From an uncultured Rhodospirillales bacterium (GTDB lineage Bacteria; Pseudomonadota; Alphaproteobacteria; Rhodospirillales; Defluviicoccaceae): a stretch of DNA of 18,452 nt. Below, in pieces: positions 7,280 through 14,999 of this stretch (position 1 is its first letter; each line of letters starts with the position of its first letter). The stretch spans positions 1 to 18,452 of the forward strand of contig CAKZLS010000164.1 of assembly GCA_937127205.1 (NCBI GenBank), read 5' to 3'. A program made the position numbers and the translations under genes. The notes under the pieces were generated by a model. It searched no databases. It saw only the letters and a program-made list of their open reading frames with translations, and had not been told where the DNA came from.

Positions 7280-7663
7280 TCAGCGCCGATCATCGGACTG
7301 GGACCCGATTGACTCAGAGTACTCGGCATCCTGCGCCGGGTCCGCGGGTTGGCGCTCGGATCCAGTGTTCATGCGAGGTGCCGACTCCAGCCGATGATAA
7401 AGCCGCTTGTCCAGGAGTGCGGAGACGGACACGGTCAACGACCGTTGCGGAGCTCGTTCGTCAATAATTCTGACGTGGGGCGGCAGGCCGGCTAGGTCCA
7501 GTTTGTGCGATACCAACCAGACATTTCGCGTGTCCTCGAGAACTTCCGTCACTTTCATGAAGCGATCATTTGTCTCGACGGCACCGCTTCGTCTCCTGCG
7601 AGAGCTGCTGTCGGTTGACGGGTTTTTCAACAGAGACTCCGATATCGTACCGGTAAAATTCAC
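7280..7663 (-). CDS. Hypothetical protein
   Basis: This 127-residue protein is not recognised. A basic, serine-rich N terminus (about 20-27) leads into a central region (36-90) with alternating hydrophobic residues, including VWLVSHKLDLAGLPPHVRII, that looks like a folded domain. The C-terminal 30 residues are acidic and likely disordered. A GTG start with AAAGG 7 nt upstream is a fair ribosome binding site. The reading frame on the opposite strand (7407-7742) looks like a shadow. It lies 127 nt downstream of the radical SAM gene on the same strand and ends 5 nt from the convergent thioredoxin-type gene. Confidence 0.6.
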   Translation of the reverse strand: MNFTGTISESLLKNPSTDSSSRRRRSGAVETNDRFMKVTEVLEDTRNVWLVSHKLDLAGLPPHVRIIDERAPQRSLTVSVSALLDKRLYHRLESAPRMNTGSERQPADPAQDAEYSESIGSQSDDRR

Positions 7664-7790
7664 ATTCCAGCCTTTGCGCGTCGCGCACCCGATAGTTAAT
7701 CACGAAGTGGGTCGTGGCCCAACACAATACGACTTTAGCTAGCTTTGATCTGTGACAAAACTATGTCTACCGGTGTCGAGATAGAACCGC

Positions 7791-9578
7791 TTATTCCGCT
7801 GCCGAAGCAGAAATACGTGCGACGGGGCGCGGCCGTCGTTTCTTGACCGCGTCCTTGGCAGACTGGGTGGCACTGAAAATCTCCAATGTCCCCAATTCCT
7901 CTTCGGTCGACGGCGTCAGCGCCAGATCCGTGTATGTTTCCTTGTTCGGATCATTCTCCACGCGCTTACAAATTCGGTTGTGCGTGTGCATCATCGACAG
8001 AACCTGGAAAGACTTCACCAGCATCTCCCAGGCGTAGCGACCATAGAAGAAAATCGGATTTTCGACTCGCCACCCTACGCGCCGGTCGCGCCGATACTTC
8101 TTCCGACCCACGCCGCTCTGCAGCGGGTGTATGCCCTCAATCGCCAGAGAGCCATAGAAAAAGAGAAACAACACTTTGAACTTGCGCGGACTGATGCCAC
8201 AGGCGGCCGCCCGTCGCATGATCGTTTCCAAATGGTCGTCGGTGTAGTACGCGTGCCACGCGTCATTGTAGGTACGCCGGAACTCGTCCTCGGACATCAG
8301 CGGATGAGCTGTCGTGACGTGCTCGGTATCGTAGTTGTTCATGTCTGGATCCATCCATACCCCTTTGGCGTCCAGCACCTTGTGGTCCTCGGAACCGGGA
8401 AGGGGGGTGAGACAGAAAAACTCGACCAGATCGACGGGAAGCTCGCGCTTCATGATTTCGACGTCGCGCATCACCCGCTCATACGTGTCATTGGGGAATC
8501 CAATGATGTACCCGCACCAGGTAATGGCGCCGATGCTTTTCCATGCTTGCAGCATGGTTCGATACTCGGTGATCCGATTCTGCTTTTTCTTGGCTGCGGT
8601 CAAATTGTCCGGATTGATGTTCTCCAAACCAATGAAAACGCGGTTGACCCCGGCCCGACCCGACTTGGCTATGAAATTGGGGATAAGATGGCACAAAGTA
8701 TCCACTTGGATAATGAACCGGAACGCGATCCCTTCTTCGTCGCGCAACTTGATGATACGATCGAATATCGCTTCCCAATTTCTATTGCGGGCGAAGTTGT
8801 CATCGCTAATGAAAAATTGGGTGATGCCTCTGGCATGGTGTTCGCGCAGGATGACTTCGATATCGTCGGCCGAACGGTAGCGAGACTTTCTACCCTGAAC
8901 ATTGATGATGGTGCAGAAGCTGCACTGGAATGGGCATCCGCGACCCGAATCAAAGCTCGCCCGCGCGGTCATGACGCGTTCAAGCAGACTTCCTGGCGTA
9001 ACGGGAAGCGCGGCGCCTTCGAGACCCGGCAAATCGCTCATGAAATTGTAGAGCGGCTTCAACTCGCCTCGATCAACATCCTGGAGAAGGCTTTCCAGTC
9101 GACCTTCCGCTTCACCCGCAAAGATCGAGATCCCCAGATCCATCGCCTCCTGGATCTCCGGCGGCGTTTTGGGCAACATGGAGAGACAACCGCTGACATG
9201 GAAGCCGCCGATGCATACGGGAATGTCGGCCGCCAGCAGAGGTCGGGCGATATCCACGGCACGCGGGAACTGGTTGGATTGCACGCCAACAAGGGCGACA
9301 AGAGCCTTTCCGCCACTTGCTTCGATCTCACGGATCATCTCTTCGGGTTTGATACGCGTGTTGACCTCGTCCGTCGCCGTCACGACGATATCGACATCGT
9401 CGCCCAGAACACGCCTCTCGATGCAGTCTAGGGCAATACCATTCAAACAGGCCATGGTGTTCGAGGGAATATCCGAACGCCACCACTGGATGACATAACC
9501 GTCGTCGTCGTAATGGGATGGTTTAATTAGATACAGTCGAAAAATCTGGCGTCCTGCGGTTCTTGCCTCTGGTCTCAT
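7791..9578 (-). CDS. B12-binding-domain radical SAM protein
   Basis: The 595-residue product is a radical SAM enzyme. The CxxxCxxC cluster motif is in GRGCPFQCSFC, with Cys215, Cys219 and Cys222 binding the 4Fe-4S cluster that cleaves S-adenosylmethionine. Before it, residues about 15-180 have the Rossmann-like layout of the B12-binding domain, including VGVQSNQFP and IPVCIGGFHVSG (119-130). The DxHxxG cobalamin ligand motif is not visible, so cobalamin, if bound, would have no His ligand. After the radical SAM core (to about 420) is a long C-terminal region of about 170 residues, ending in a lysine/arginine-rich tail. Reaction and substrate are unknown. It is transcribed leftward, possibly with the hypothetical gene at 7280. 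The large open frame on the opposite strand is a shadow. Confidence 0.88.
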   Translation of the reverse strand: MRPEARTAGRQIFRLYLIKPSHYDDDGYVIQWWRSDIPSNTMACLNGIALDCIERRVLGDDVDIVVTATDEVNTRIKPEEMIREIEASGGKALVALVGVQSNQFPRAVDIARPLLAADIPVCIGGFHVSGCLSMLPKTPPEIQEAMDLGISIFAGEAEGRLESLLQDVDRGELKPLYNFMSDLPGLEGAALPVTPGSLLERVMTARASFDSGRGCPFQCSFCTIINVQGRKSRYRSADDIEVILREHHARGITQFFISDDNFARNRNWEAIFDRIIKLRDEEGIAFRFIIQVDTLCHLIPNFIAKSGRAGVNRVFIGLENINPDNLTAAKKKQNRITEYRTMLQAWKSIGAITWCGYIIGFPNDTYERVMRDVEIMKRELPVDLVEFFCLTPLPGSEDHKVLDAKGVWMDPDMNNYDTEHVTTAHPLMSEDEFRRTYNDAWHAYYTDDHLETIMRRAAACGISPRKFKVLFLFFYGSLAIEGIHPLQSGVGRKKYRRDRRVGWRVENPIFFYGRYAWEMLVKSFQVLSMMHTHNRICKRVENDPNKETYTDLALTPSTEEELGTLEIFSATQSAKDAVKKRRPRPVARISASAAE

Positions 9579-9647
9579 GTCTTGGCGTACGTCCCTGTCT
9601 GGTGTGGCCGTCGTCTGATCGCCGTTGATTTCGGGCGGTACCGGACC

Positions 9648-9675
9648 ATTACAGGATCACGGCGGAGAGAACCAA
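9648..9675 (-). promoter_or_regulatory. Possible promoter of the radical SAM gene
   Basis: On the minus strand, TTGGTT (9670-9675) and TGTAAT (9648-9653, 5 of 6 matches to TATAAT) are separated by 16 nt. They point at the ATG at 9578, leaving a leader of about 60 nt. The -35 match is poor, so this is only a candidate. Confidence 0.25.
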
Positions 9676-9895
9676 AAAAACAGCAAGCTTTAGAATCCCT
9701 AATAGACGGATACAGCGTCCATGGCTAGGAAAAAGAAATCTTTCTAGTGTAGAATTGGGTGGGCAGCATTCGTTTTATTGTAAACAATTGTTACGATATA
9801 TGACAGTCTCTCAGCGTCGGACTTATGAATGTTTTGCTTGATTTTCACACAGAGAGAGATTTTTTTCCTGTCAGCTCGCAGTGTTCTATAACAAA

Positions 9896-9898
9896 CAC
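9896..9898. repeat. IS target site duplication, left copy (CAC)
   Basis: CAC directly abuts the left end of the element and is repeated immediately outside its right end (10932-10934). A 3-bp duplication fits the IS30 family. Confidence 0.7.
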
Positions 9899-9926
9899 GC
9901 TAAATTCACATTCCAAGTGCAACACC
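9899..9926. repeat. IS left terminal inverted repeat
   Basis: Pairs with 10904-10931. Shared blocks include GCT at the tip, ATTCACATT and CAAGTGCA. Mismatches are at positions 4, 5, 15, 24 and 25 from the tip. Confidence 0.85.
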
Positions 9927-9945
9927 GGTATGATCCGGAGTTGCG

Positions 9946-10917
9946 ATGGGCAAGCATTATGGACAGCTCGATCTTGACGAGCGAATTGAGCTTTCCCGGC
10001 ATCATGATGCCGGGAAAGCTCCGAGCGAGATTGCGAGGATCATGGGGCGTCATCCCTCCACGATTGGACGCGAACTCAAACGCAACAGCCTTCCCAAGAG
10101 TGGCTACAGGCCGGCCTCGGCGGACCGGATCGCATTGTCGCGCTGCCGGCGGCGCTCGCGGATCGAGTGCCTGAGCCCGCTGAAGGAGCATGTCGACGAC
10201 CACCTTGCGATGGGCTGGTCGCCGGAACAGATCTCCGGCAGGCTCAGGCTGGAGGGATCTCAGCACACGGTGAGCCCCGAGTCGATCTATCGCTATATCT
10301 ACCGGCCCAAGGTTCGGCCCCAGAAGCTCCACCGCTATCTGGCGCGTGCCAAGGCAACCCGAGGACGGCGTTATTTCAAGCGCCGCCGCGATCCGATCCT
10401 GGGTCGCCGTTCGATCCATGAACGAGACCAAACCATCGATAATCGAAGCCTCTTCGGCCACTGGGAAGGCGACCTCATGCAGTTCCGCACGCAAAAAGGC
10501 AATCTCTTGACCGCCATCGAGCGCAAGACCGGCCTGACCCTGGCCAGCGGCTTGCCGAGCAAGACTGCGCAGGCCACCGCCGCCAAACTCACCGCTCTCT
10601 TCTCCGGCTTGCCCGAGCCCGCCAGGCGCTCCATCACATTCGACAATGGTTCGGAGTTCGCCCAGCACAACAAGCTGGAGGGCGACCTCGGCCTCCTCAC
10701 CTTCTTCTGCGACCCCCACTCACCTTGGCAGCGTGGCTCCATCGAGAACGCAAACGGCATTCTAAGGCGCGACCTCCCACGCAAGACCGAATTCTCCGAT
10801 TACACCGAACAGGACATCCAAGACATCGTCTGGGCGAACAACACAACACCTCGAAAACGCCTCGGCTATCTCACCCCAGCCGAGGCATTCCTCAATCAAC
10901 TTAGGTCGTGCACTTGA
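9946..10917 (+). CDS. IS30-family transposase
   Basis: The 323-residue enzyme cuts and joins the ends of its element. Residues about 6-47 form the helix-turn-helix DNA-binding region, with LDLDERIELSRHHDAG and MGRHPSTIGRELKRN typical of IS30. The DDE catalytic core has Asp176 (GHWEGDL), Asp233 (ITFDNGSEF) and Glu267 (RGSIENANG). The 33 residues between the last two are diagnostic of the family. The frame is uninterrupted and full length. GGAG, 5 nt before the ATG, is a good ribosome binding site. The stop codon lies inside the right inverted repeat, and the start lies 20 nt inside the left one. Residues 15-26 are encoded by a perfect palindrome, described separately. Confidence 0.96.
   Translation: MGKHYGQLDLDERIELSRHHDAGKAPSEIARIMGRHPSTIGRELKRNSLPKSGYRPASADRIALSRCRRRSRIECLSPLKEHVDDHLAMGWSPEQISGRLRLEGSQHTVSPESIYRYIYRPKVRPQKLHRYLARAKATRGRRYFKRRRDPILGRRSIHERDQTIDNRSLFGHWEGDLMQFRTQKGNLLTAIERKTGLTLASGLPSKTAQATAAKLTALFSGLPEPARRSITFDNGSEFAQHNKLEGDLGLLTFFCDPHSPWQRGSIENANGILRRDLPRKTEFSDYTEQDIQDIVWANNTTPRKRLGYLTPAEAFLNQLRSCT
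9988..10021. repeat. Perfect 34-nt palindrome inside transposase gene
   Basis: Each 17-nt arm reads GAGCTTTCCCGGCATCA and is followed with no spacer by its reverse complement. It encodes residues 15-26 of the transposase. In RNA it could fold to a long hairpin 42 nt after the start codon; in DNA it could bind a dimeric protein. The symmetry is seen directly; a regulatory role is inferred. Confidence 0.9.
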
Positions 10918-10931
10918 AATGTGAATCCAGC
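10904..10931. repeat. IS right terminal inverted repeat
   Basis: Imperfect reverse complement of 9899-9926. It includes the transposase stop codon (10915-10917). Confidence 0.85.
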
Positions 10932-10934
10932 CAC
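10932..10934. repeat. IS target site duplication, right copy (CAC)
   Basis: CAC follows the right end of the element directly and matches 9896-9898. Without the element the original sequence would read AAACACCGCATC. Confidence 0.7.
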
Positions 10935-10969
10935 CGCATCTGAGCACTTGGTAATCCGAAAGAGTAAAA

Positions 10970-11332
10970 CTAAGCCTTCTTGAGCATGCCTCCCAATTGC
11001 CGGCCGGCAAAGATGTGCACATGGAAATGCATCACTTCCTGGTGAGCATCGGCACCATTGTTGGCAAGAATACGGTATCCGTTTTCGACCACACCAACTT
11101 TCCGCGCCACCTCTCCCACGGCCCGGAAAAACCCACCGATGAATTCCGCAGACGCGTTCGCCGTCAAATCGTCAAGTGATACATACGGACCTTTTGGGAT
11201 CACCAGCAAGTGAACAGGTGCAAGCGGCCGTATATCGGGAAAGGCGAGAGCGTATTCGTCTTCGTAGACCTTCTCGCACGGAATTTCGCCACGCAGAATC
11301 TTGGCGAAGATGTTGCTTTCATCATAGGCCAT
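10970..11332 (-). CDS. hinT: HIT family nucleotide-binding protein (HinT type)
   Basis: HinT-type proteins are small homodimeric nucleoside phosphoramidate and acyl-AMP hydrolases. The 120-residue product has the histidine triad His102-x-His104-x-His106 in HFHVHIFAG, and the family start NIFAKILRGEIPC with YEDEYALAFPDI after it. The C-terminal GGML ending is also typical. The ATG at 11332 has an AGGGAAAG ribosome binding site. It is the last gene of the his operon, only 11 nt after hisE, an association common in alphaproteobacteria. No terminator is seen after it; the IS element begins 38 nt beyond its stop. Confidence 0.94.
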   Translation of the reverse strand: MAYDESNIFAKILRGEIPCEKVYEDEYALAFPDIRPLAPVHLLVIPKGPYVSLDDLTANASAEFIGGFFRAVGEVARKVGVVENGYRILANNGADAHQEVMHFHVHIFAGRQLGGMLKKA

Positions 11333-11343
11333 CGTGTCTTTCC

Positions 11344-11691
11344 CTATTTGTCACTGTCTGTTGCTCGTGCCGCCTTCTCGGCGAGACCGGAAACGTTCTC
11401 CCGGCGGGCCAACTCTGTCCAAATGTCCTGCGGTTTCACGTCCGCGTCCGCCCACAGAACCAGCAAATGATACAGCAAGTCGGCGCTCTCCGCCGCCACC
11501 TTCTCCTTACCTTCGCCCAGCGCCGCAATGACCACTTCCAGCGCCTCTTCGCCGGTCTTGCGGGCAATTTTAGCACGGCCATCGGCGAACAGTCGGGCCG
11601 TATAGGAGACGCTCGGATCATCGCCGCGGCGACTGTCGATCACAGAAAACAGTCGCTCCAACACGCGGCTATCGGGGGGTTGCTCGATCAT
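11344..11691 (-). CDS. hisE: Phosphoribosyl-ATP pyrophosphatase
   Basis: HisE hydrolyses phosphoribosyl-ATP to phosphoribosyl-AMP, the second step of histidine synthesis, in the cytoplasm. The 115-residue product has the all-alpha MazG-like fold. Its metal-binding motif lies in KTGEEALEVVIAAL, and the second acidic helix is ESADLLYHLLVLW. The N-terminal SYTARLF is also typical. It is a free-standing HisE with no HisI fused. It begins 15 nt after hisF and is followed 11 nt later by hinT. The C-terminal tail is short and rich in alanine. Confidence 0.95.
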   Translation of the reverse strand: MIEQPPDSRVLERLFSVIDSRRGDDPSVSYTARLFADGRAKIARKTGEEALEVVIAALGEGKEKVAAESADLLYHLLVLWADADVKPQDIWTELARRENVSGLAEKAARATDSDK

Positions 11692-11706
11692 CGGCGCTCA
11701 TGCCTG

Positions 11707-12468
11707 CTAGTGGAATCGGACGGGGACGCCGGCGTCCCGCATATGGGCCTTAGCCTCGGCAATCGTATAGGTGCCGAAGTGGAAGATAGATGCCGCCAGC
11801 ACCGCGCTGGCGTGACCTTCGACAATTCCTTCGACCAGATGATCCAGCGTGCCGACGCCCCCAGATGCGACGACCGGTACCGTCACGGCATCGGCGATGG
11901 TTCGGGTCAGCGGGAGGTTGAAACCCTGTTTCGTTCCATCCCGGTCCATGGAGGTCAACAGAATCTCGCCGGAGCCATACTCTACCATGCGTTTGGACCA
12001 TTCGACGGCATCGATGCCGGTGGGTTTGCGGCCGCCATGGGTGAAGATCTCGAACTGCTCCGGACCCACGCTCTTGGCATCGACGGAGACGACGATACAC
12101 TGGTTGCCGAATTTCTCCGCCGCCTCGCGAACGAATTCCGGATTGTGGACGGCGGCGGTATTGATCGAAACCTTGTCGGCCCCGGCCAGCAGCAATTTCC
12201 GAATATCCTCCAGAGTGCGCACGCCGCCGCCCACTGTCAGCGGCATAAAGCACTGTTCCGCGGTGCGCGCCACCACGTCGTAGATGGTTTCGCGTTGCTC
12301 GTGACTGGCGGTGATATCAAGAAAACACAGTTCATCCGCGCCGGCGGCGTCGTAGACCCGCGCCTGTTCCACCGGGTCGCCGGCATCGATCAGATCAACA
12401 AAATTGACGCCCTTGACCACACGGCCGCCTTCCACGTCGAGGCAGGGAATGATCCTAGCCTTCAGCAT
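11707..12468 (-). CDS. hisF: Imidazole glycerol phosphate synthase, cyclase subunit
   Basis: HisF forms the cyclase half of the HisHF synthase, which makes imidazole glycerol phosphate and AICAR from PRFAR and ammonia delivered by HisH. The 253-residue product is a beta/alpha barrel with catalytic Asp11 (IIPCLDV) and Asp130 (VVSVDAK). Phosphate-binding loops are GGGVRT and ASGGVG. The ATG at 12468 matches the family start MLKARIIPCLDV; an in-frame extension upstream overlaps hisA and lacks homology. A GGGGCGG purine stretch precedes it. It starts 13 nt after the hisA stop. Confidence 0.97.
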   Translation of the reverse strand: MLKARIIPCLDVEGGRVVKGVNFVDLIDAGDPVEQARVYDAAGADELCFLDITASHEQRETIYDVVARTAEQCFMPLTVGGGVRTLEDIRKLLLAGADKVSINTAAVHNPEFVREAAEKFGNQCIVVSVDAKSVGPEQFEIFTHGGRKPTGIDAVEWSKRMVEYGSGEILLTSMDRDGTKQGFNLPLTRTIADAVTVPVVASGGVGTLDHLVEGIVEGHASAVLAASIFHFGTYTIAEAKAHMRDAGVPVRFH

Positions 12469-12481
12469 CGTACCGCCCCTT

Positions 12482-13216
12482 TCAACTGGTCTGCCCGGCC
12501 AGCAACGCCACCGCGGCGGCCGGATCGATCCGACCGTCATACAATGCGCGGCCACTGATCGCGCCATCGATAAGGCCATCTCCCGCCGTCTTGAGCGCCG
12601 CCAGGTCATCCATGGACGACACCCCGCCGGACGCAATAACCGGTGTTGATACCGCGCGCGCCAAGGCCATGGTCGCCTCGATGTTCGGTCCCTGCATGGC
12701 GCCGTCGCGCGACACGTCCGTATGAATAATCACCGCGGCTCCGGCATCCTCGAGCCGCTTGGCCAAGTCCAGCGCCGTGATGTCGGAAACTTCGGCCCAC
12801 CCCTCCACGGCGACCCGCCCATCCCGGGCGTCGATACCAACCGCGACGCACCCTGGGAAGGCCCGGCAAGCCTCGCGGACAAATTCGGGATTTCGTACCG
12901 CCGCGGTGCCGAGAATGACCCGGCTCAGGCCGCGCTCCAACCACCCCTCGACGGTTTTCATGTTCCGGATACCGCCGCCGAGCTGCACTTTCATGTCGAC
13001 GGTGTCGATGATTGCGCCGACGGCGTCGGCGTTGACCGGCTGGCCCTCGAATGCGCCGTTGAGATCCACCACATGCAACCACGCGCAGCCGGCGTCCGCA
13101 AATGCCTTCGCCTGACCGGCGGGATTGTCGTTGAACACGGTGGCGCTATCCATCTCGCCGCGCAACAGCCGCACGCACTCGCCGTTCTTCAGATCGATTG
13201 CGGGATAAAAAATCAT
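12482..13216 (-). CDS. hisA: ProFAR isomerase (HisA)
   Basis: HisA opens the ribose ring of ProFAR by an Amadori rearrangement to give PRFAR, the HisHF substrate. The 244-residue barrel has the two catalytic aspartates Asp8 (YPAIDLKNG) and Asp129 (AVGIDARDG). The phosphate loops are LGGGIRN and ASGGVS. The ATG at 13216 overlaps the hisH stop by four bases (ATGA), so translation is probably coupled. The family start MIFYPAIDLKNG confirms this start over the much longer open frame. It is followed by hisF. Confidence 0.97.
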   Translation of the reverse strand: MIFYPAIDLKNGECVRLLRGEMDSATVFNDNPAGQAKAFADAGCAWLHVVDLNGAFEGQPVNADAVGAIIDTVDMKVQLGGGIRNMKTVEGWLERGLSRVILGTAAVRNPEFVREACRAFPGCVAVGIDARDGRVAVEGWAEVSDITALDLAKRLEDAGAAVIIHTDVSRDGAMQGPNIEATMALARAVSTPVIASGGVSSMDDLAALKTAGDGLIDGAISGRALYDGRIDPAAAVALLAGQTS

Positions 13217-13857
13217 GGCCGCCACTTCAGGAAGTTGGCGATCAGCCGCAACCCCACCGCTTGGCTTTTCTCGGGGTGAAACTGGGTACCGATCATGTTG
13301 TCCCGGCCGATGACGGCGGTGACCGGACCTCCGTAATCGACCGTAGCCAGCGTGTGTCGCGGATCGGAACAGGCGAAGCCGTAGCTGTGCACGAAGTAGG
13401 TATGCGAGTCCGGCTCGATCCCTTCGAAGAAGGGATGCGCGGGATCCGTCATCTGTAGTCCGTTCCACCCCATGTGCGGGACCTTCAGGCGCGCGTCGCT
13501 CGGCTCCAGCAGTACGACCTCTCCCGGAATCCAATCCAGGCCCTGATGGACGCCATGCTCCCGGCCGGTGGTGGCCATCAACTGCATGCCGACGCAGATG
13601 CCCAGGAACGGCCGCGTCTTCTCGATGGCAAATTCCTGAAGCGCTTCGATCATGCCCGGCAGGGCATCGAGACCACGCCGGCAGTCGCCGAACGCGCCAA
13701 CGCCGGGCAGCACCACGTGGCTTGCATCGGCAAGATCCCGGGGATCCGATGTTACGTTGACGGTTAGGGAGAGCGCCTCTTCCGCGATGGCGCGTTCGAA
13801 GGCTTTGGCGGCGGAACGAAGGTTGCCCGAGCCATAATCGACGATAACCACACTCAT
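13213..13857 (-). CDS. hisH: Imidazole glycerol phosphate synthase, glutaminase subunit
   Basis: HisH hydrolyses glutamine and channels ammonia to HisF. The 214-residue class I glutamine amidotransferase has Cys88 as nucleophile in GICVGMQLM. The His194 and Glu196 pair lies in QFHPEKSQ, completing the triad. The N-terminal VDYGSGNLRS and the PGVGAFGDC oxyanion region are also typical. The ATG at 13857 shares one base with the DUF2628 stop (TGATG), and the gene end overlaps hisA by four bases. This tight packing suggests coupled translation of the whole hisH-hisA stretch. Confidence 0.97.
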   Translation of the reverse strand: MSVVIVDYGSGNLRSAAKAFERAIAEEALSLTVNVTSDPRDLADASHVVLPGVGAFGDCRRGLDALPGMIEALQEFAIEKTRPFLGICVGMQLMATTGREHGVHQGLDWIPGEVVLLEPSDARLKVPHMGWNGLQMTDPAHPFFEGIEPDSHTYFVHSYGFACSDPRHTLATVDYGGPVTAVIGRDNMIGTQFHPEKSQAVGLRLIANFLKWRP

Positions 13858-14246
13858 CACCGAAGCTCCGCCGCACGCTCTGGATGAAGATCGAAAAAGC
13901 GGTGCTCGGCGGTTTCGGCATTCGTTGCCGCGACAACGCCCACTTGACGGAAGCCCCGGCGTGCCAAGGTCCAGCGCTTGAGATCGTTGGCCAAAAGGGC
14001 GAACAAGATGGCCATACCGAACGAGATCGCGGCCTCGCTCACCGGATCGGCACCCAAAACCGTCAGCACGGCGGAGACAACCACATTCACCACAACAAGC
14101 CCGAGCGCGACCCACCACAGCCGGCACCATAGCGCCCAAAACACGCTGAAAAACAGCGCCGGCCAACTAAACCCTTCCTTGACCAGTACCATGTCGCGAT
14201 CGGGATCGAGGCTTTGGCGGCGCATATGAACGCTATAAATACGCAT
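13857..14246 (-). CDS. DUF2628 membrane protein in the his operon
   Basis: The 129-residue protein matches DUF2628, a membrane family of unknown function. The pattern is the polar N terminus, the signature EGFSWPALFFSVFWALW (24-40), and hydrophobic helices at about 28-42, 44-64 and 70-88. A charged C terminus follows with a GFRQVGVVAA segment. It lies between hisB (60 nt upstream) and hisH (one-base overlap at TGATG), a placement that recurs in Rhodospirillales-type his operons. Its link to histidine synthesis is unproven. The ribosome binding site before the ATG is weak. Confidence 0.87.
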   Translation of the reverse strand: MRIYSVHMRRQSLDPDRDMVLVKEGFSWPALFFSVFWALWCRLWWVALGLVVVNVVVSAVLTVLGADPVSEAAISFGMAILFALLANDLKRWTLARRGFRQVGVVAATNAETAEHRFFDLHPERAAELR

Positions 14247-14306
14247 GACGTCTCAATTCAAATTCCGATGGTGTAGGATTGTTTCCCCCACACGAATTCG
14301 GCCAGC

Positions 14307-14906
14307 CTAAAGCGTTCCTCCTAGAACACCCTTGGTGGACGGCACCTCACCGGCCTTCCGCGGATCCACTTCGATCGCTTCGCGGAGAGCCCGCGCCAAT
14401 CCCTTGAAGCATGACTCGCAGATATGATGACTGTTTTCCCCGTACAGGTTTTCAACATGCAACGTGATGCCCGCATTCTGGGCGAACGCCTGGAACCACT
14501 CCTTCACCAACTCGGTGTCGAGCCCGCCCAGCTGCGGTTGCCCGAAGCGAACGTTCCAAATCAGATACGGGCGGTTCGAGGCATCGACGACCACCCTCGA
14601 CAGGGTTTCGTCCATGGCTGACAGCGCCGACCCGAACCGCCGGATGCCGCGGCGATCATCCAGCGCCTCCGAAACGGCCTGGCCGATGGTGATGCCGGTG
14701 TCCTCCGTGGTGTGATGAGGATCGATGTGCAGGTCGCCCTCGGCTCTCACGGTCAGATCGATCAAGCTGTGGCGGGACAATTGCTCCAACATGTGGTCGA
14801 GAAAACCAACGCCCGTGGACACGTCGTACTGGCCGGTGCCGTCCAGCTTGACCGACGCCGTTACCGTGGTTTCGGATGTTTTGCGCTCGATCTTCGCTAC
14901 GCGCAT
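14307..14906 (-). CDS. hisB: Imidazoleglycerol-phosphate dehydratase
   Basis: HisB dehydrates imidazole glycerol phosphate to imidazole acetol phosphate, the sixth histidine step, using manganese. The 199-residue product is the monofunctional form without a phosphatase domain. Metal and substrate motifs are GFLDHMLEQLSRH, DPHHTTEDTGI, and NSHHICESCFKGLARALR near the C terminus. The closing VPSTKGVLGG is typical. AGAGG, 7 nt before the ATG, is a good ribosome binding site. It is the first gene of the leftward his group, so the operon promoter should lie in 14907-15277. Confidence 0.97.
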   Translation of the reverse strand: MRVAKIERKTSETTVTASVKLDGTGQYDVSTGVGFLDHMLEQLSRHSLIDLTVRAEGDLHIDPHHTTEDTGITIGQAVSEALDDRRGIRRFGSALSAMDETLSRVVVDASNRPYLIWNVRFGQPQLGGLDTELVKEWFQAFAQNAGITLHVENLYGENSHHICESCFKGLARALREAIEVDPRKAGEVPSTKGVLGGTL

Positions 14907-14999
14907 GTTCGTACCTCTTCGAAAGTTTCGAACGCTTGTATCAGGATCCTGAGAAAACCGCTATCCGGTCCGTGCCGAGAAACATCATGCCTGCCGATA

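Larger units (their letters stand above)
9579..9898. other. AT-rich intergenic region before the IS element
   Basis: This 320-nt stretch separates the start of the radical SAM gene from the IS30-type element, and no gene is supported in it. It is visibly AT-rich from about 9670. It contains GTAA-N7-TTAC (9780-9794), an inverted repeat centred on ACAATTG, and a T7 run near 9862 after GAGAGAGA. The last three bases (CAC, 9896-9898) are the left copy of the IS target duplication. Confidence 0.6.
9899..10931 (+). mobile_element. IS30-family insertion sequence
   Basis: The 1033-bp element has 28-bp imperfect terminal inverted repeats (23 of 28 positions match), one transposase gene and flanking CAC duplications. 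Size, DD(33)E transposase and 3-bp duplication all fit IS30. It appears complete and capable of movement. It lies 38 bp beyond the stop of hinT and about 320 bp upstream of the radical SAM start, so it interrupts an intergenic region rather than a gene. Leftward read-through from the his operon would run antisense into the transposase gene. Confidence 0.92.

Noticed and set aside
7980..9431. 483-residue open frame on the plus strand
   Set aside because: It is antisense to the radical SAM gene, whose motifs are clear; the plus-strand protein shows no family features and reflects codon bias of the real gene.
13217..13936. Long upstream extension of hisA
   Set aside because: It overlaps hisH, and the family start MIFYPAIDL is at 13216 with the ATGA overlap.
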